Origin: Chlamydiia bacterium
Lineage (GTDB): Bacteria; Chlamydiota; Chlamydiia; Chlamydiales; GCA-2402025
Length of the DNA: 64,000 bases
Direction of reading: 5' to 3'
NCBI GenBank assembly: GCA_030427725.1
Contig: JAUICV010000001.1
Span: forward strand, 372,001-436,000
Shown one piece after another: positions 39,702 through 48,724 of this stretch. Numbering within the stretch: the first letter of the stretch is position 1; every line of letters begins with the position of its first letter. The notes beneath the pieces are model-generated. The model saw only the letters and a program-made list of their open reading frames with translations, was not told where the DNA came from and ran no database searches. The position numbers and the translations under genes were made by a program.

Positions 39702-40058
39702 ATGGTAAGAGTTACATGTGCCGTTTCTTCTAGAAGAAGGCGTAAAAAGATTCTAAAACAAGCAAAAGGTTTTTTCGGAGATAGAAAAAACCACATTCGT
39801 CAGACAAAAAATGCTCTGATGATGGCTATGGCGTATAATTATATCCATAGAAAGAAAAAGAAAGCTGAATTTAGAAAGTTATGGACACAAAGAATTAACG
39901 TAGCTTCTAGAGCTTGCGGGATTTCTTATAGCAAGTTGATCCATGGTCTTTCTTTAGCTAAGTGTTCTGTAAACAGAAAGATGCTAGCAGATTTAGCTGT
40001 AAATGATCCTGATAGCTTTTCAGCTCTAGCGGAGACTGCAAAAAAAGCTTTAGGTTAA
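39702..40058 (+). CDS. rplT: 50S ribosomal protein L20
   Basis: The 118-residue protein has the L20 signatures MVRVTCAVSSRRRRKKILK, AKGFFGDRKNHIRQTKNA (quoted within limits) and GLSLAKCSVNRKMLADLAV. L20 binds 23S rRNA early in assembly and in other bacteria represses the infC-rpmI-rplT operon. An intrinsic terminator follows 30 bases after the stop. Confidence 0.98.
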   Translation: MVRVTCAVSSRRRRKKILKQAKGFFGDRKNHIRQTKNALMMAMAYNYIHRKKKKAEFRKLWTQRINVASRACGISYSKLIHGLSLAKCSVNRKMLADLAVNDPDSFSALAETAKKALG

Positions 40059-40088
40059 TTTCGAAAAAAAATCTATTTTGCTATGTTT

Positions 40089-40122
40089 AAACCCGTGCTA
40101 GAGATTGCATGGGTTTTTTTTT
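40089..40122 (+). terminator. Intrinsic terminator between rplT and pheS
   Basis: Stem AAACCCGTGC / GCATGGGTTT with one wobble pair and an 8-base loop, followed by nine T residues. It contains the ATG at 40109, so that codon is unlikely to start pheS. It may let ribosomal-protein expression exceed pheS, or be an attenuator. Confidence 0.85.
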
Positions 40123-40138
40123 AAGTTGGGGTGTGAAA

Positions 40139-41161
40139 GTGCAAGAAAAAGTCAATGAGCTTAAAGTATCATTTGAAGATCAGTTATCAAGTGCTAAATC
40201 AACAAAAGAGTTAGAAGATATCAAGATTAAATATCTTGGGAAAAAAGGACCTATTCAGTCACTAATGCCTCTTTTGAAAGATGCAGCTAATGAGGAAAAG
40301 CCGCTCCTTGGAAAAAAGATCAATGAGCTCAAGCTTTTTATCGCGAGTTCGATTGAGGAAAGATTTGAATTTTTAGCAGGAAAAGAGCTTGAAAAATCTC
40401 TGAAAGATGAAGAGATTGATGTTTCCATGCCAGGCAGAAGAACCTATACAGGTCGTATGCACCCTATTTCATCGATGATTGAAGAAACAGCAGAGGCTCT
40501 GATTCAAATGGGTTTTTCAGTTGAAACGACCCCTGAAATCGAGTCGGATTATTACAACTATGGTGGGTTGAATTATCCAGAAGATCATCCAGCAAGAGAT
40601 ATGCAAGACACCTTTTATCTTTCAAAAGATGTTTTGCTTAGATCTCACAATACATCAATTCAGCAAAGAATCATGGAGAGAAAGCAACCTCCAATTCGAG
40701 TGATTTCTCTTGGTAAATGCTATAGAAATGAAACCATTACATCTAGATCCCATGTTCTATTTCATCAAGTTGATGCTTTATATATCGATAAAGACGTAAC
40801 CTTTGCAGATCTTTTAGCAACTCTGAAAGAATTTTATTCAAAGCTTTTCAAAACAGATGTTGAGCTTAGAGTTAGACCTAGCTATTTTCCCTTTGTTGAG
40901 CCAGGAATGGAAGTTGATGTTAAATGCACATCCTGCAAAGGAGAAGGTTGCAGACTATGTAAGCAAACAGGCTGGCTAGAGGTTTGTGGAGCTGGAATGG
41001 TGCATCCAGAGGTTTTAAAACAAGGTGGTTTAGATCCAGAGGTCTATTCAGGTTTTGCCTGGGGTGGAGGAATTGAAAGGATCTTTATGCTTCGCCACGG
41101 TATTTCTGATATCCGCATGTTCACTGAAAACGATGTAAGATTTTTATCTCAATTTGCCTAA
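40139..41161 (+). CDS. pheS: Phenylalanyl-tRNA synthetase alpha subunit
   Basis: Charges tRNA-Phe together with PheT. The 340-residue protein has the N-terminal coiled coil (ELEDIKIKYLGKKGPI), motif 1 around HPISSMIEETAEALIQMGF, motif 2 around VLFHQVDALYID, and the C-terminal GVGIERI-equivalent GGGIERIFML. An unusual stretch, CTSCKGEGCRLCKQTGW, could bind zinc through its cysteines; it is a common feature of PheS. I start at GTG 40139 because the longer frame begins inside the terminator; GGGGTG lies just upstream. pheT does not follow in this window. Confidence 0.95.
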   Translation: MQEKVNELKVSFEDQLSSAKSTKELEDIKIKYLGKKGPIQSLMPLLKDAANEEKPLLGKKINELKLFIASSIEERFEFLAGKELEKSLKDEEIDVSMPGRRTYTGRMHPISSMIEETAEALIQMGFSVETTPEIESDYYNYGGLNYPEDHPARDMQDTFYLSKDVLLRSHNTSIQQRIMERKQPPIRVISLGKCYRNETITSRSHVLFHQVDALYIDKDVTFADLLATLKEFYSKLFKTDVELRVRPSYFPFVEPGMEVDVKCTSCKGEGCRLCKQTGWLEVCGAGMVHPEVLKQGGLDPEVYSGFAWGGGIERIFMLRHGISDIRMFTENDVRFLSQFA

Positions 41162-42714
41162 TTCTGTCCTTGATCATCTGGATTTTGAGGTTTTTCTGAG
41201 TTAGGAGCTTGCTCACCTTCAGTTGGTTGATTTTGTTGAGGTTTTTCTGGGTTAGGAGCTTGCTGACCTTCAGCTGGTTGATTTTGCTGAGGTTTTTCTG
41301 AGTTAGGAGCTTGCTCACCTTCAGTTGGTTGATTTTGTTGAGGTTTTTCTGGATTAGGAGCTTGTTGACCTTCAGTTGGTTGATTTTGCTGAGGTTTTTC
41401 TGGATTAGGAGCTTGTTGACCTTCAGTTGGTTGATTTTGCTGAGGTTTTTCTGGATTAGGAGCTTGCTGACCTTCAGTTGGTTGATTTTGCTGAGTTTCA
41501 GTACTAGGGGGAGGGGGTGTGTTAGAGTTTTCTGAAGGAGTTTGGTTGTTATCTTTATTTTTTTCAGGGAATAGAGCGTCGCTTTCCTTTGGTAGATCAC
41601 TAAAGTCTTCTAAAAAGTTGACTTGTTTTTTTGGGAATTTAATACAAATTTTTATTCCCTCTCGGCTTGCATCGGCTATATAAAAATCACCTTTATGCAA
41701 TAAGGTAATTTTTTTACAGATAGGGAGTCCCATGCCCATTCCTTTTAAGCTTCCACTTGAAATTAAGGTTTGAAAAACCTGTAAAACTTTTTCTGCATAC
41801 TTCATATCAAACCCAATTCCATTATCAACGAACATAATTTGATAAATATCGCCTTGATCTTCTCCATAAATGTGAATATTGAGGGGAACATCTTTTTTGC
41901 AGAATTTAAGAGAATTTTCAATGAGCTCTTCGAAAAGTGTATATATTTGTTTGGGTTCAGCTTCTATTTCCGTTAATTGATCAATTTGAACATTTGCACC
42001 AAGACTTTTAATCCGATCCTCATGAGATTTAATCACATGATCTAAAACTTCATTTAAATTAATCGGCCTGGGTTTTTCTGCTCTAGTTGAGAGGTAAGTA
42101 TATTCTAGCAACTCATAAATTAAAGACTTTAGATAATCTGTAGCGGTTTTCATTGAATACAGATTGTTCAAGGCATCACCTTGTAATGACGGGCCGAGAT
42201 CTTTTTCAAGGATCTCACGGTAATTATCAATTTTTCTTAGAGGTTTTTCAAAGTCATGTGACACTATGTATGCAAATGTCTCAAGTTCTTTGATAAATCT
42301 TTTAAGCCTCTCAACACTTTCTTTTAAAAGGTCGGTATTTTTTTTCTCTTCTGTAATATCAATGACAGTAGCTGTAATTAATGAACGTTGGTTTAACTGG
42401 ACAGGGTTTAAACCAATTCGAAGATAAACGATTTTGCCATCCTTTGTCTTACCTTGTACAGGCTGCCTTTGATACATTTCCTTGTGGCTTGGATGGGAGA
42501 TAAAGTCCATTTTCAACTGTTTGTGTTTGGATCGAATCATTTCTGGAAGTAACATCTCCAATTCTTGCTTGAGAAGTTCGTTTTCACTGTAACCAAAGAT
42601 TTCTGTAATTCTTGGATTAATAAATTCTATTATCCCGTCAGTATTCACTAAAATAAACCCAGCTGGAGAAGCTTGAGTACAGGCTTTCAACAGGTCTTCA
42701 GGAGGGTAATCCAT
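41158..42714 (-). CDS. PAS-domain histidine kinase with repetitive tail
   Basis: Soluble two-component sensor kinase of 518 residues. Residues 5-122 form a PAS domain (SPAGFILVNTDGIIEFINP). His153 in the H-box IVSHDFEKPLRKI is the phosphorylation site. The ATPase shows the N-box ENSLKF (267), the G1 box DNGIGFD (297-303) and the G2 box GMGMGLPICKKI. Residues 408-509 are six copies of a 17-residue repeat (QQNQPTEGQQAPNPEKP), preceded by a proline/asparagine-rich linker. No membrane segment is seen. It is divergent from the second kinase at 42829, and its stop overlaps that of pheS by four bases. Confidence 0.9.
   Translation of the reverse strand: MDYPPEDLLKACTQASPAGFILVNTDGIIEFINPRITEIFGYSENELLKQELEMLLPEMIRSKHKQLKMDFISHPSHKEMYQRQPVQGKTKDGKIVYLRIGLNPVQLNQRSLITATVIDITEEKKNTDLLKESVERLKRFIKELETFAYIVSHDFEKPLRKIDNYREILEKDLGPSLQGDALNNLYSMKTATDYLKSLIYELLEYTYLSTRAEKPRPINLNEVLDHVIKSHEDRIKSLGANVQIDQLTEIEAEPKQIYTLFEELIENSLKFCKKDVPLNIHIYGEDQGDIYQIMFVDNGIGFDMKYAEKVLQVFQTLISSGSLKGMGMGLPICKKITLLHKGDFYIADASREGIKICIKFPKKQVNFLEDFSDLPKESDALFPEKNKDNNQTPSENSNTPPPPSTETQQNQPTEGQQAPNPEKPQQNQPTEGQQAPNPEKPQQNQPTEGQQAPNPEKPQQNQPTEGEQAPNSEKPQQNQPAEGQQAPNPEKPQQNQPTEGEQAPNSEKPQNPDDQGQN
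41188..41493 (-). repeat. Six tandem 51-bp repeats in the kinase tail
   Basis: Six units of exactly 51 bp encode the QQNQPTEGQQAPNPEKP repeat. Units differ at a few codons (Q/E, P/S, T/A). Copy number is likely to vary between strains. Confidence 0.95.
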
Positions 42715-42828
42715 AATCTACCTAAATATTTTTGATTTTTATTCTAATTTCTTTTTTATATTTAATAATTTAAATATTTACAATTAAATAACCGACTGGT
42801 ACTCAGAAGAAAAAACATTTCAAAGCTT

Positions 42829-43941
42829 ATGAATAATATTTTGTACCTAGAAAGTGATGCTGAAGACGCTAAATTCTTTCTCAACTTACTCTCTAAAAGC
42901 TATTACGAATTCCATATCGATCAGGTAAAAACAATAAATGAAGCTAGAGAGCTTATTATAAGTCATAAAAAAGATTACCAGGTGATTATAGCTGATTTAA
43001 TGCCGGTTGATTCTGCGGGACCTGAAGATACATTTATGACACTAAAATCCATAGATGAGACTATTCCGATTATTTTATTGACGGGTCTTATTGATGACGG
43101 GGTAGCTCTTAAATTAATAGCTCAAGGAGCTCAAGATTACCTTGTTAAAAGTGAACTTCGTGCGGTTCACTTAAAACGGGTTATCAAATATGCTATTGAG
43201 CGTCAAAAAAATGAAAAAGATTTAAAAACTGCTAACCAAGAACTTAATAAGGTTGTGGACTTTAAAACGAACTTAGCCATGGTATCGCATGAGTTAAGAT
43301 CTCCTATCGCATGTGTCAAAGAAGGCCTTTCAGCTGCATTAGAGTCACAAGAAGTAACAAATCTATCGAATGATTTTAAAGAAATTCTAAGAGTAAGTTT
43401 AAATGCTACTGAGAGGCTCTCTTTCATGATCAACGATCTTCTAGATATCTCTAAAATTGAATCTGGAAAGTTAGATTTAAATATAGAGTCTAGTGATCTT
43501 ATTGAGCTTATCAAACAAAGTGCTTCATTGTTTGAAAAGCAATGCAAAGAAAAAAATCTTGAGTTAAAGATGGACTTTCCGGAAAGTCCTGTTATTGGAA
43601 GTTTCGATAAGCAACGAATTGTCCAGATCTTTACGAATTTTTTTACAAATGCTCTTAAATATACGAGAGAAGGTTCTATCTCAATACAACTGAAACTTGA
43701 ATCGGGTCATATTGAAGTTCGGTTTTCAGATACGGGGTATGGAATTGAAAAGGAAAACCTAAATAAAATTTTTCTAAAATTTGAGAAGTTTGACAAGGGA
43801 AATTCGTCAGGTTCATCTGGGACAGGTCTTGGACTAGCTATCGTAAAAAAAATTGTAGAGCTTCATAAAGGAACCATCTCTGTTGAAAGTGAAAGAGGAA
43901 AGGGCACAACCTTTATCCTAAACTTTCCCAAGTCTTCCTAA
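42829..43941 (+). CDS. Receiver-histidine kinase hybrid
   Basis: The 370-residue protein has an N-terminal receiver domain (acidic pocket SDAED near 9-13, phospho-acceptor Asp56 in IIADLMPV, Thr85, Lys107 in YLVKS), a short coiled linker, then a histidine kinase with His154 in MVSHELRSPIA, the N-box TNALKYTR, DTGYGIEKEN and GTGLGLAIVKKI. It has no membrane or PAS sensor, so it is driven by phosphorylation of its own receiver. It is transcribed away from the PAS kinase, 114 bases apart, and the two may form a relay (inference). No output regulator lies in the window. Confidence 0.92.
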   Translation: MNNILYLESDAEDAKFFLNLLSKSYYEFHIDQVKTINEARELIISHKKDYQVIIADLMPVDSAGPEDTFMTLKSIDETIPIILLTGLIDDGVALKLIAQGAQDYLVKSELRAVHLKRVIKYAIERQKNEKDLKTANQELNKVVDFKTNLAMVSHELRSPIACVKEGLSAALESQEVTNLSNDFKEILRVSLNATERLSFMINDLLDISKIESGKLDLNIESSDLIELIKQSASLFEKQCKEKNLELKMDFPESPVIGSFDKQRIVQIFTNFFTNALKYTREGSISIQLKLESGHIEVRFSDTGYGIEKENLNKIFLKFEKFDKGNSSGSSGTGLGLAIVKKIVELHKGTISVESERGKGTTFILNFPKSS

Positions 43942-43981
43942 TCTCATTTTGAACTTTTAGCAATTTTCTTTTAAAAATCTC

Positions 43982-44009
43982 TTGATTTTAAGCGTGATGT
44001 ATATATACT
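43982..44009 (+). promoter_or_regulatory. Promoter of tRNA-Ser
   Basis: -35 TTGATT (43982-43987), 16-base spacer, -10 TATACT (44004-44009). The transcript would start about 12 bases before the tRNA. Confidence 0.65.
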
Positions 44010-44027
44010 CTAGGTCACTTAGATTGC

Positions 44028-44112
44028 GGAAGAATGGCAGAGTGGCCGAATGCGGCTGTCTTGAAAACAGCAGTTGGGAAACCAACCGGGGGTTCGAATC
44101 CCTCTTCTTCCG
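44028..44112 (+). tRNA. tRNA-Ser (anticodon TGA)
   Basis: Type II tRNA: acceptor GGAAGAA / TTCTTCC with discriminator G, D-arm GCAGAGTGGCCGAATGC, anticodon arm GCTGT-CTTGAAA-ACAGC giving TGA, a long variable arm (GTTGGGAAACCAAC), and T-arm GGGGGTTCGAATCCCTC. CCA is not encoded. Confidence 0.97.
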
Positions 44113-44193
44113 TTTTCTTCTTTTCTTTTCAGACAGAGAATTTCTTGAGATCTTTTTTTCTTTTCGATTATACGAAGAAAAAAGGATTGATTC

Positions 44194-45558
44194 ATGAAGG
44201 TTACTTTAGAATTTCAGACAGAAGTAGAAGCAAGCCTAGAAGAGCTTTGTCGCTATCATAGTCATCCACTTGTTTTTTACAGGCTAGTTCCCCCTTGGGG
44301 ATATTTAAAAGTTATTCACCGAGATCCTGAAATTAAGGTGGGAGCAAAAACTCACATCCAACTTAAAATTTTTGGTCGAAAAAGAGATTTAATCGTTAAA
44401 CATACTGAAACAGAGCTTCCCCATGGTTTTAAAGATGAGCAAGAAATTGGACCGTTTAAAAGTTATGTTCATGATCATATTTTTACAACAAAAGATAATA
44501 AAACCTATCTGATAGATCATTTAGACTATGAGCTACCCTTCGGTTTTTTTGGATATATATTAGGAGGCTGGCTTGTTAAAAGATCGTTCAAAAAGCTTTT
44601 CAGATATAGACACAAACTTGTTTCAGAAGATCTTAAGCATCTAGCTTTAGCAAAAGGAAAAAAACGTACAAAAGTATTAGTTTCGGGTTCCCATGGATTT
44701 GTTGGATCACAATTAGAATTAGCTTTAGATGTTTTTGGAATGGATGTCTATACGCTTGTTCGAGAAAAATCGACACATCCAAAAGAAGTTTATTTTGATA
44801 CACGCTCCTCACATATTGATAAGAGCTCTCTTGAAGGATTTGATGCAGTCATTCATTTAGGAGGCGCCAATGTAGCAAATAAAAGGTGGACTAAAAAAGA
44901 AAGAAAAAACATTTACGAAAGTCGAGTAAAAAGCACGACCTCTTTAGCAAATACCTTAAACACACTGAACAATCCACCTAAAACTTTTTTAGTGGCGTCC
45001 GGAGTTCATTTTTATGGATCTAGCCCTGGAGAAGTTTTAGATGAAACAGCTCCAAAAGGAACGGGCTTTTTGTCTGATGTAGTAAACGATTGGGAAAAGG
45101 CTGCAGAAATATACCAAAAAGGCAACGTTCTTCACACTCGCTTCGGAGCTGTGTTAGGCCTAAGAGGCGGAATGCTTAAGAAAACGGTTATTCTCTGTAA
45201 ATCTTATCTTGGGGCCATACCAGGATCTGGGGATCAAAAACTTAGTTGGATTGTGATAGATGATTTGATTTATCAAATTTTTCATCTAATCACAGCTGAA
45301 AAATCAAACGGGGTCTATAACCTAGTCTCTCCAAATTCAGTTTCACAAAAAGAATTTATCGAAGAGCTTTCCAAACAGTTATTTCGCAAAGTTTACTTCA
45401 AAATCCCTAAGTGGGTCATTGTGTTAGTGTATGGTAGAAGAGGCAAAGAACTTTTACTCTCAGATATCAACGCAGTTCCAAAAAGGCTTTTAGACGAAAA
45501 AGCCTACTTTTCATATCCAAAACTTTTTGATGCACTGAAACACTTACTTGGGAGCTAA
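44194..45558 (+). CDS. SRPBCC domain fused to SDR39U1/YfcH-type epimerase
   Basis: The 454-residue protein has two parts. Residues 1-150 resemble an SRPBCC (START-like) lipid- or ligand-binding domain, with the usual pattern of strands and the PWGYLKVIHRDPEIKVG stretch. From 160 on, an NAD(P)-binding fold begins (VLVSGSHGFVGSQLE), with HLGGANVANKRW and HFYGSS, ending in a DUF1731 tail (LLSDINAVPKRLLD). This fusion is known in several bacteria (TIGR01777 family); its substrate is not. It follows tRNA-Ser by 81 bases and starts the epimerase-LigD run. Confidence 0.88.
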   Translation: MKVTLEFQTEVEASLEELCRYHSHPLVFYRLVPPWGYLKVIHRDPEIKVGAKTHIQLKIFGRKRDLIVKHTETELPHGFKDEQEIGPFKSYVHDHIFTTKDNKTYLIDHLDYELPFGFFGYILGGWLVKRSFKKLFRYRHKLVSEDLKHLALAKGKKRTKVLVSGSHGFVGSQLELALDVFGMDVYTLVREKSTHPKEVYFDTRSSHIDKSSLEGFDAVIHLGGANVANKRWTKKERKNIYESRVKSTTSLANTLNTLNNPPKTFLVASGVHFYGSSPGEVLDETAPKGTGFLSDVVNDWEKAAEIYQKGNVLHTRFGAVLGLRGGMLKKTVILCKSYLGAIPGSGDQKLSWIVIDDLIYQIFHLITAEKSNGVYNLVSPNSVSQKEFIEELSKQLFRKVYFKIPKWVIVLVYGRRGKELLLSDINAVPKRLLDEKAYFSYPKLFDALKHLLGS

Positions 45559-45561
45559 TCT

Positions 45562-46050
45562 ATGACTCTTGATGAGTATCGTAAGAAAAGAAATTTTGAT
45601 GTAACAGGTGAGCCTAAAGCTAAAAAAAGGTCTTCAAAAGAAAAGAAGCTATTTGTGATTCAAAAACATAGAGCTAGATCACTTCATTATGACTTTAGGT
45701 TTGAATTTAGTGGAGTCTTGAAGTCTTGGGCGATACCTAAAGGATTGTCGAAAAAATCAAAGGATAAGCGTCTAGCGATTCAAACAGAAGATCATCCGGT
45801 TGATTATGCTTATTTCGAAGGGACTATTCCAAAAGGGGAATATGGAGCTGGTACCGTGGAGACCTTTGATATTGGATCGTATTACAATATAAAAAAAGAT
45901 AAGAGTGGAAAGATAGTTTCAATGCGAACCAGTCTAAAAGATGGTCACATTGAAATTTATCTAGAAGGAGAAAAATTCAAAGGGTCATATGCTCTAGTAA
46001 GGTTTAAAGATAAGCAGTGGCTAGCAGTGAAAATGAAAGAAAAATCATGA
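45562..46050 (+). CDS. Stand-alone LigD 3'-phosphoesterase domain
   Basis: The 162-residue protein equals the PE module of bacterial DNA ligase D, which trims 3' ends during end joining. The metal site is complete: His36, His42, Asp44, Arg46 (HRARSLHYDFR) and His78 (EDHP), with the same spacing as in Pseudomonas LigD. The SWAIPKGLS and GTIPKGEYGAG motifs also match. It overlaps the ligase gene by four bases (ATGA), so the pair is a split LigD. No Ku or polymerase domain is seen in the window. Confidence 0.88.
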   Translation: MTLDEYRKKRNFDVTGEPKAKKRSSKEKKLFVIQKHRARSLHYDFRFEFSGVLKSWAIPKGLSKKSKDKRLAIQTEDHPVDYAYFEGTIPKGEYGAGTVETFDIGSYYNIKKDKSGKIVSMRTSLKDGHIEIYLEGEKFKGSYALVRFKDKQWLAVKMKEKS

Positions 46051-46973
46051 AAAGCGCTAGCGTGTCAAAAGGGCCTAGTTTTAAGCCTCCCATGCTTGCA
46101 AGGCTATCTAAAAAGATTTTCTCTGATAAAGGTTGGATCTTTGAAAGAAAATTTGATGGCATCAGAGTTCTAATACTAAAAAAAAATAAAAGAGTTACAG
46201 TTTATTCTAGAAATAAAAAAGTTCTAAATAAAACTTTTCCCGAGATGGTGTCTTGGTTTGAAAAAATGAGAGTGGATAATTTTTTAGTTGATGGAGAGCT
46301 TGTGAGCTTGAAAAAAGGGCTATCTAACTTTTCTAAGCTTCAGCCTCGCATCAATAGAAAACTTTTCGATCCAGATTCAAAACAAAACGTGAAGGAGACT
46401 TTATTTCTTTTTGATATTTTACACTTAAATCAAAAAAAACTAACTTCACTTTCAGTCTTAGAACGAAAAACAATCCTCAAAAAAACAATCCCATTCAATT
46501 CAAACATAAGGTGGACATCTCATCGCCGAACAAATGGAGAAGCTTATTTTAATTACGCAAAACAAAAGGGTTGGGAAAATATTTTAGCCAAAAAATCTGA
46601 TAGTACATATTTATCTAAACGCTCAAGTAATTGGCTCAAATTTAAATGCACGAACGAAGAGGAGATGATTGTTTGTGGATATACAAAACCTCAAAAATCT
46701 CGAAACGGATTTGGAGCTTTACTGATTGGCTATTATAAACAGGGGGAGCTCCAATATGCTGGGAAGGTTGGCACAGGTTTTAGCGAGGTATTTTTAAACA
46801 CTTTTTCAAAAAAATTAAAAGCCATTGAAAGAATTTCCTCTCCTTTCAAGGATAAGAAAGTTTTGGTTAAAGGAGCTATTTGGGTGAGTCCAAAATATGT
46901 CTGTCAAGTTGGTTTCACAGAATGGACGCGAGATGGTAAGCTTAGACATCCAAGCTTTTTAGGTCTTAGATAA
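46047..46973 (+). CDS. ATP-dependent DNA ligase, LigD type
   Basis: The 308-residue protein has the adenylation domain with the nucleotide lysine Lys35 in ERKFDGIRV, the VDGELV motif near 89, LFDILHL near 130, and the KFKCTNEEEMIVCGYT motif VI-like end of the domain, followed by an OB-fold (GFGALLIGYY, KVGTGFS). Length is that of the ligase part of LigD. I start at the ATG at 46047, which overlaps the previous stop; the upstream GTG at 46017 has no better support. Confidence 0.9.
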   Translation: MKSASVSKGPSFKPPMLARLSKKIFSDKGWIFERKFDGIRVLILKKNKRVTVYSRNKKVLNKTFPEMVSWFEKMRVDNFLVDGELVSLKKGLSNFSKLQPRINRKLFDPDSKQNVKETLFLFDILHLNQKKLTSLSVLERKTILKKTIPFNSNIRWTSHRRTNGEAYFNYAKQKGWENILAKKSDSTYLSKRSSNWLKFKCTNEEEMIVCGYTKPQKSRNGFGALLIGYYKQGELQYAGKVGTGFSEVFLNTFSKKLKAIERISSPFKDKKVLVKGAIWVSPKYVCQVGFTEWTRDGKLRHPSFLGLR

Positions 46974-47012
46974 GATAAGCTAATAAAAACTGTAACGCGT
47001 AAATGAGGTATT

Positions 47013-47660
47013 ATGAACCATTTGCTTAAAAGTAACCAAGTTTTAGCTTTTTTAGAGAGTTTAGATTGTTACGAAGATGTTTGGAGAAGGCTTAACTCAG
47101 ATTTTTTTAAAGAGCAGCAAAGCGTTGTAGAGCAATTTAAAAAATTTATAAATGAATATCCCAACCCTTTCGATAGAGAATGCCTTTTTGGTCATGTGAC
47201 AGGTTCTGGATTTGTTGTTAATTATGATTTCTCTAAAATGCTCTTAACTCACCACAAAAAGCTTGATAAATGGCTTCAGCTAGGAGGTCATTGCGATGGA
47301 GATGAAAATGTTTATAACGTGGCCTTAAAAGAGTGTAAGGAAGAGTCCGGGCTTACATCTTTTGAAGATGGTCCTATAGATGATTTTTTAGATCGAGCAC
47401 CAGACAAGCCGATAATTTTTGATTTAGATATTCACCTTATTCCAGAGTATAAACAAGTGACCAAGCACTATCACTTTGATGTAAGATACTTATTTATTGC
47501 AGATGACTCTAAGCCAGTTATAGTGTCTTCTGAATCTAAAGATGTCAAATGGCACCCAATCACTGACATTTTACATTTAAATTCTGAGAGGTCGATAGCT
47601 AGGCCATTAAAGAAAATTTCTCTTTTATCCAAAGAACTGAAAAATAATAATTTATTGTAA
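47013..47660 (+). CDS. Nudix hydrolase
   Basis: The 215-residue protein carries a Nudix box, GHCDGDENVYNVALKECKEE then SGL, fitting G-x5-E-x7-(R/K)E-x-xEE-x-G with Lys for the Arg. The long N-terminal part (1-75) is helical and not part of the box domain. Substrates of this family are nucleotide diphosphates linked to another group; I cannot name this one. It stands between LigD and tsaC, perhaps in the same transcript (39-base gap to the ligase). Confidence 0.85.
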   Translation: MNHLLKSNQVLAFLESLDCYEDVWRRLNSDFFKEQQSVVEQFKKFINEYPNPFDRECLFGHVTGSGFVVNYDFSKMLLTHHKKLDKWLQLGGHCDGDENVYNVALKECKEESGLTSFEDGPIDDFLDRAPDKPIIFDLDIHLIPEYKQVTKHYHFDVRYLFIADDSKPVIVSSESKDVKWHPITDILHLNSERSIARPLKKISLLSKELKNNNLL

Positions 47661-47743
47661 ATTATTTTTTAAATAATAGATCTCTGACGATAAATTCTTA
47701 CTTTTTGTTACAATACCTTCCTCTACTTGTTGAGGAAGATCTA

Positions 47744-48724
47744 ATGATTATAACAGTTGAAGAGGCATCAAAAGCTCTTTTAGAAGGTGAGGTTGTAGCT
47801 TTACCTACAGAGACTGTCTATGGTCTTGCAGCAAAATTTGACAATGAAAAGGCTGTTAGGGAAATTTTTTCCTTAAAAAAAAGACCTCAAGATAACCCAT
47901 TGATAGTACATATCGCAAATTTAGAAGAGTTAAAGAGGTTTGTTTTTCCATTAGATCAAGAAACGCTTAGCTTAGCAAAAGCCTTTTGGCCGGGCCCTCT
48001 TACCATTATACTGAAAGTAGATACAACACTTGTTCCAAGCCTCGTTAGAGCGGGTCTTAAGACAGTAGCTTTCAGGGTGCCAAATCATGAACAAACACTT
48101 GAGGTTATTAGACAAGTTGGTCCATTGGTGATGCCATCTGCAAATCTCTCTGGAAGACCATCCTCAACAGCTCCTAGTCATGTTGAGCAAGACTTTGGAT
48201 CTCATGTTCCAGTTGTAGATGGAGGATGCTGCTCAAAAGGAGTTGAATCAACAGTTATTGTAAAAGATAAGGATAATTGGAAAATTGCAAGGCAAGGATT
48301 TCTAAGCAAAGAGCAAATAGAAGAGGTTTTACAAAAACCTGTAGAATCCTTTGAAAGAGACGGAAAAGTTATTTCTCCTGGAACGAAATACAAACACTAT
48401 GCTCCAAAAGCTACGCTCAGATCTCTTTCTGAGTTAAGTGATACAAGAGGAAAAGTAATATTGGGGTTTAGAGAGAGAGTTTATAAAAATACAAAGAAAA
48501 CTTATTTCTTCTCATCTGTAAATGATCCAGAAGGTATCTGTCAGAGCCTTTATAACATTTTAAGGCAGTTAGATCATGAGCATGTCAAAGAAGCTTACGT
48601 TGATATGGACTTTCCAAAAAATGGTCTTTATCAAACGATCTATGAAAGATTATTAAAAGCATCTCATAATGAAAAAAATCAAAACGTGAAACACTTAGTA
48701 AAAGGAGTTGAAAGTAATGTCTAA
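47744..48724 (+). CDS. Threonylcarbamoyl-AMP synthase, Sua5 type
   Basis: Makes threonylcarbamoyl-AMP for t6A37 of ANN-decoding tRNAs. The 326-residue protein has the YrdC domain (LPTETVYGLAA near 22, LKKRPQDNPLIVHI near 45, MPSANLSGRPS near 130) and the additional C-terminal Sua5 domain, so it is the long Sua5 form and not short TsaC. I start at the ATG at 47744, with GAGG 8 bases upstream; the TTG at 47705 gives an implausible longer start. It overlaps the cyclophilin gene by 8 bases. Confidence 0.9.
   Translation: MIITVEEASKALLEGEVVALPTETVYGLAAKFDNEKAVREIFSLKKRPQDNPLIVHIANLEELKRFVFPLDQETLSLAKAFWPGPLTIILKVDTTLVPSLVRAGLKTVAFRVPNHEQTLEVIRQVGPLVMPSANLSGRPSSTAPSHVEQDFGSHVPVVDGGCCSKGVESTVIVKDKDNWKIARQGFLSKEQIEEVLQKPVESFERDGKVISPGTKYKHYAPKATLRSLSELSDTRGKVILGFRERVYKNTKKTYFFSSVNDPEGICQSLYNILRQLDHEHVKEAYVDMDFPKNGLYQTIYERLLKASHNEKNQNVKHLVKGVESNV

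Noticed and set aside
41188..41493. CRISPR-like regular repeats
   Set aside because: The units are contiguous coding repeats with no spacers and lie in frame within a kinase gene.
41121..41600. Open frame of 159 residues with KINQLKVSKLL repeats
   Set aside because: It is an alternative-frame reading of the 51-bp repeats in the kinase tail; the kinase frame has a clear domain order and its own start.
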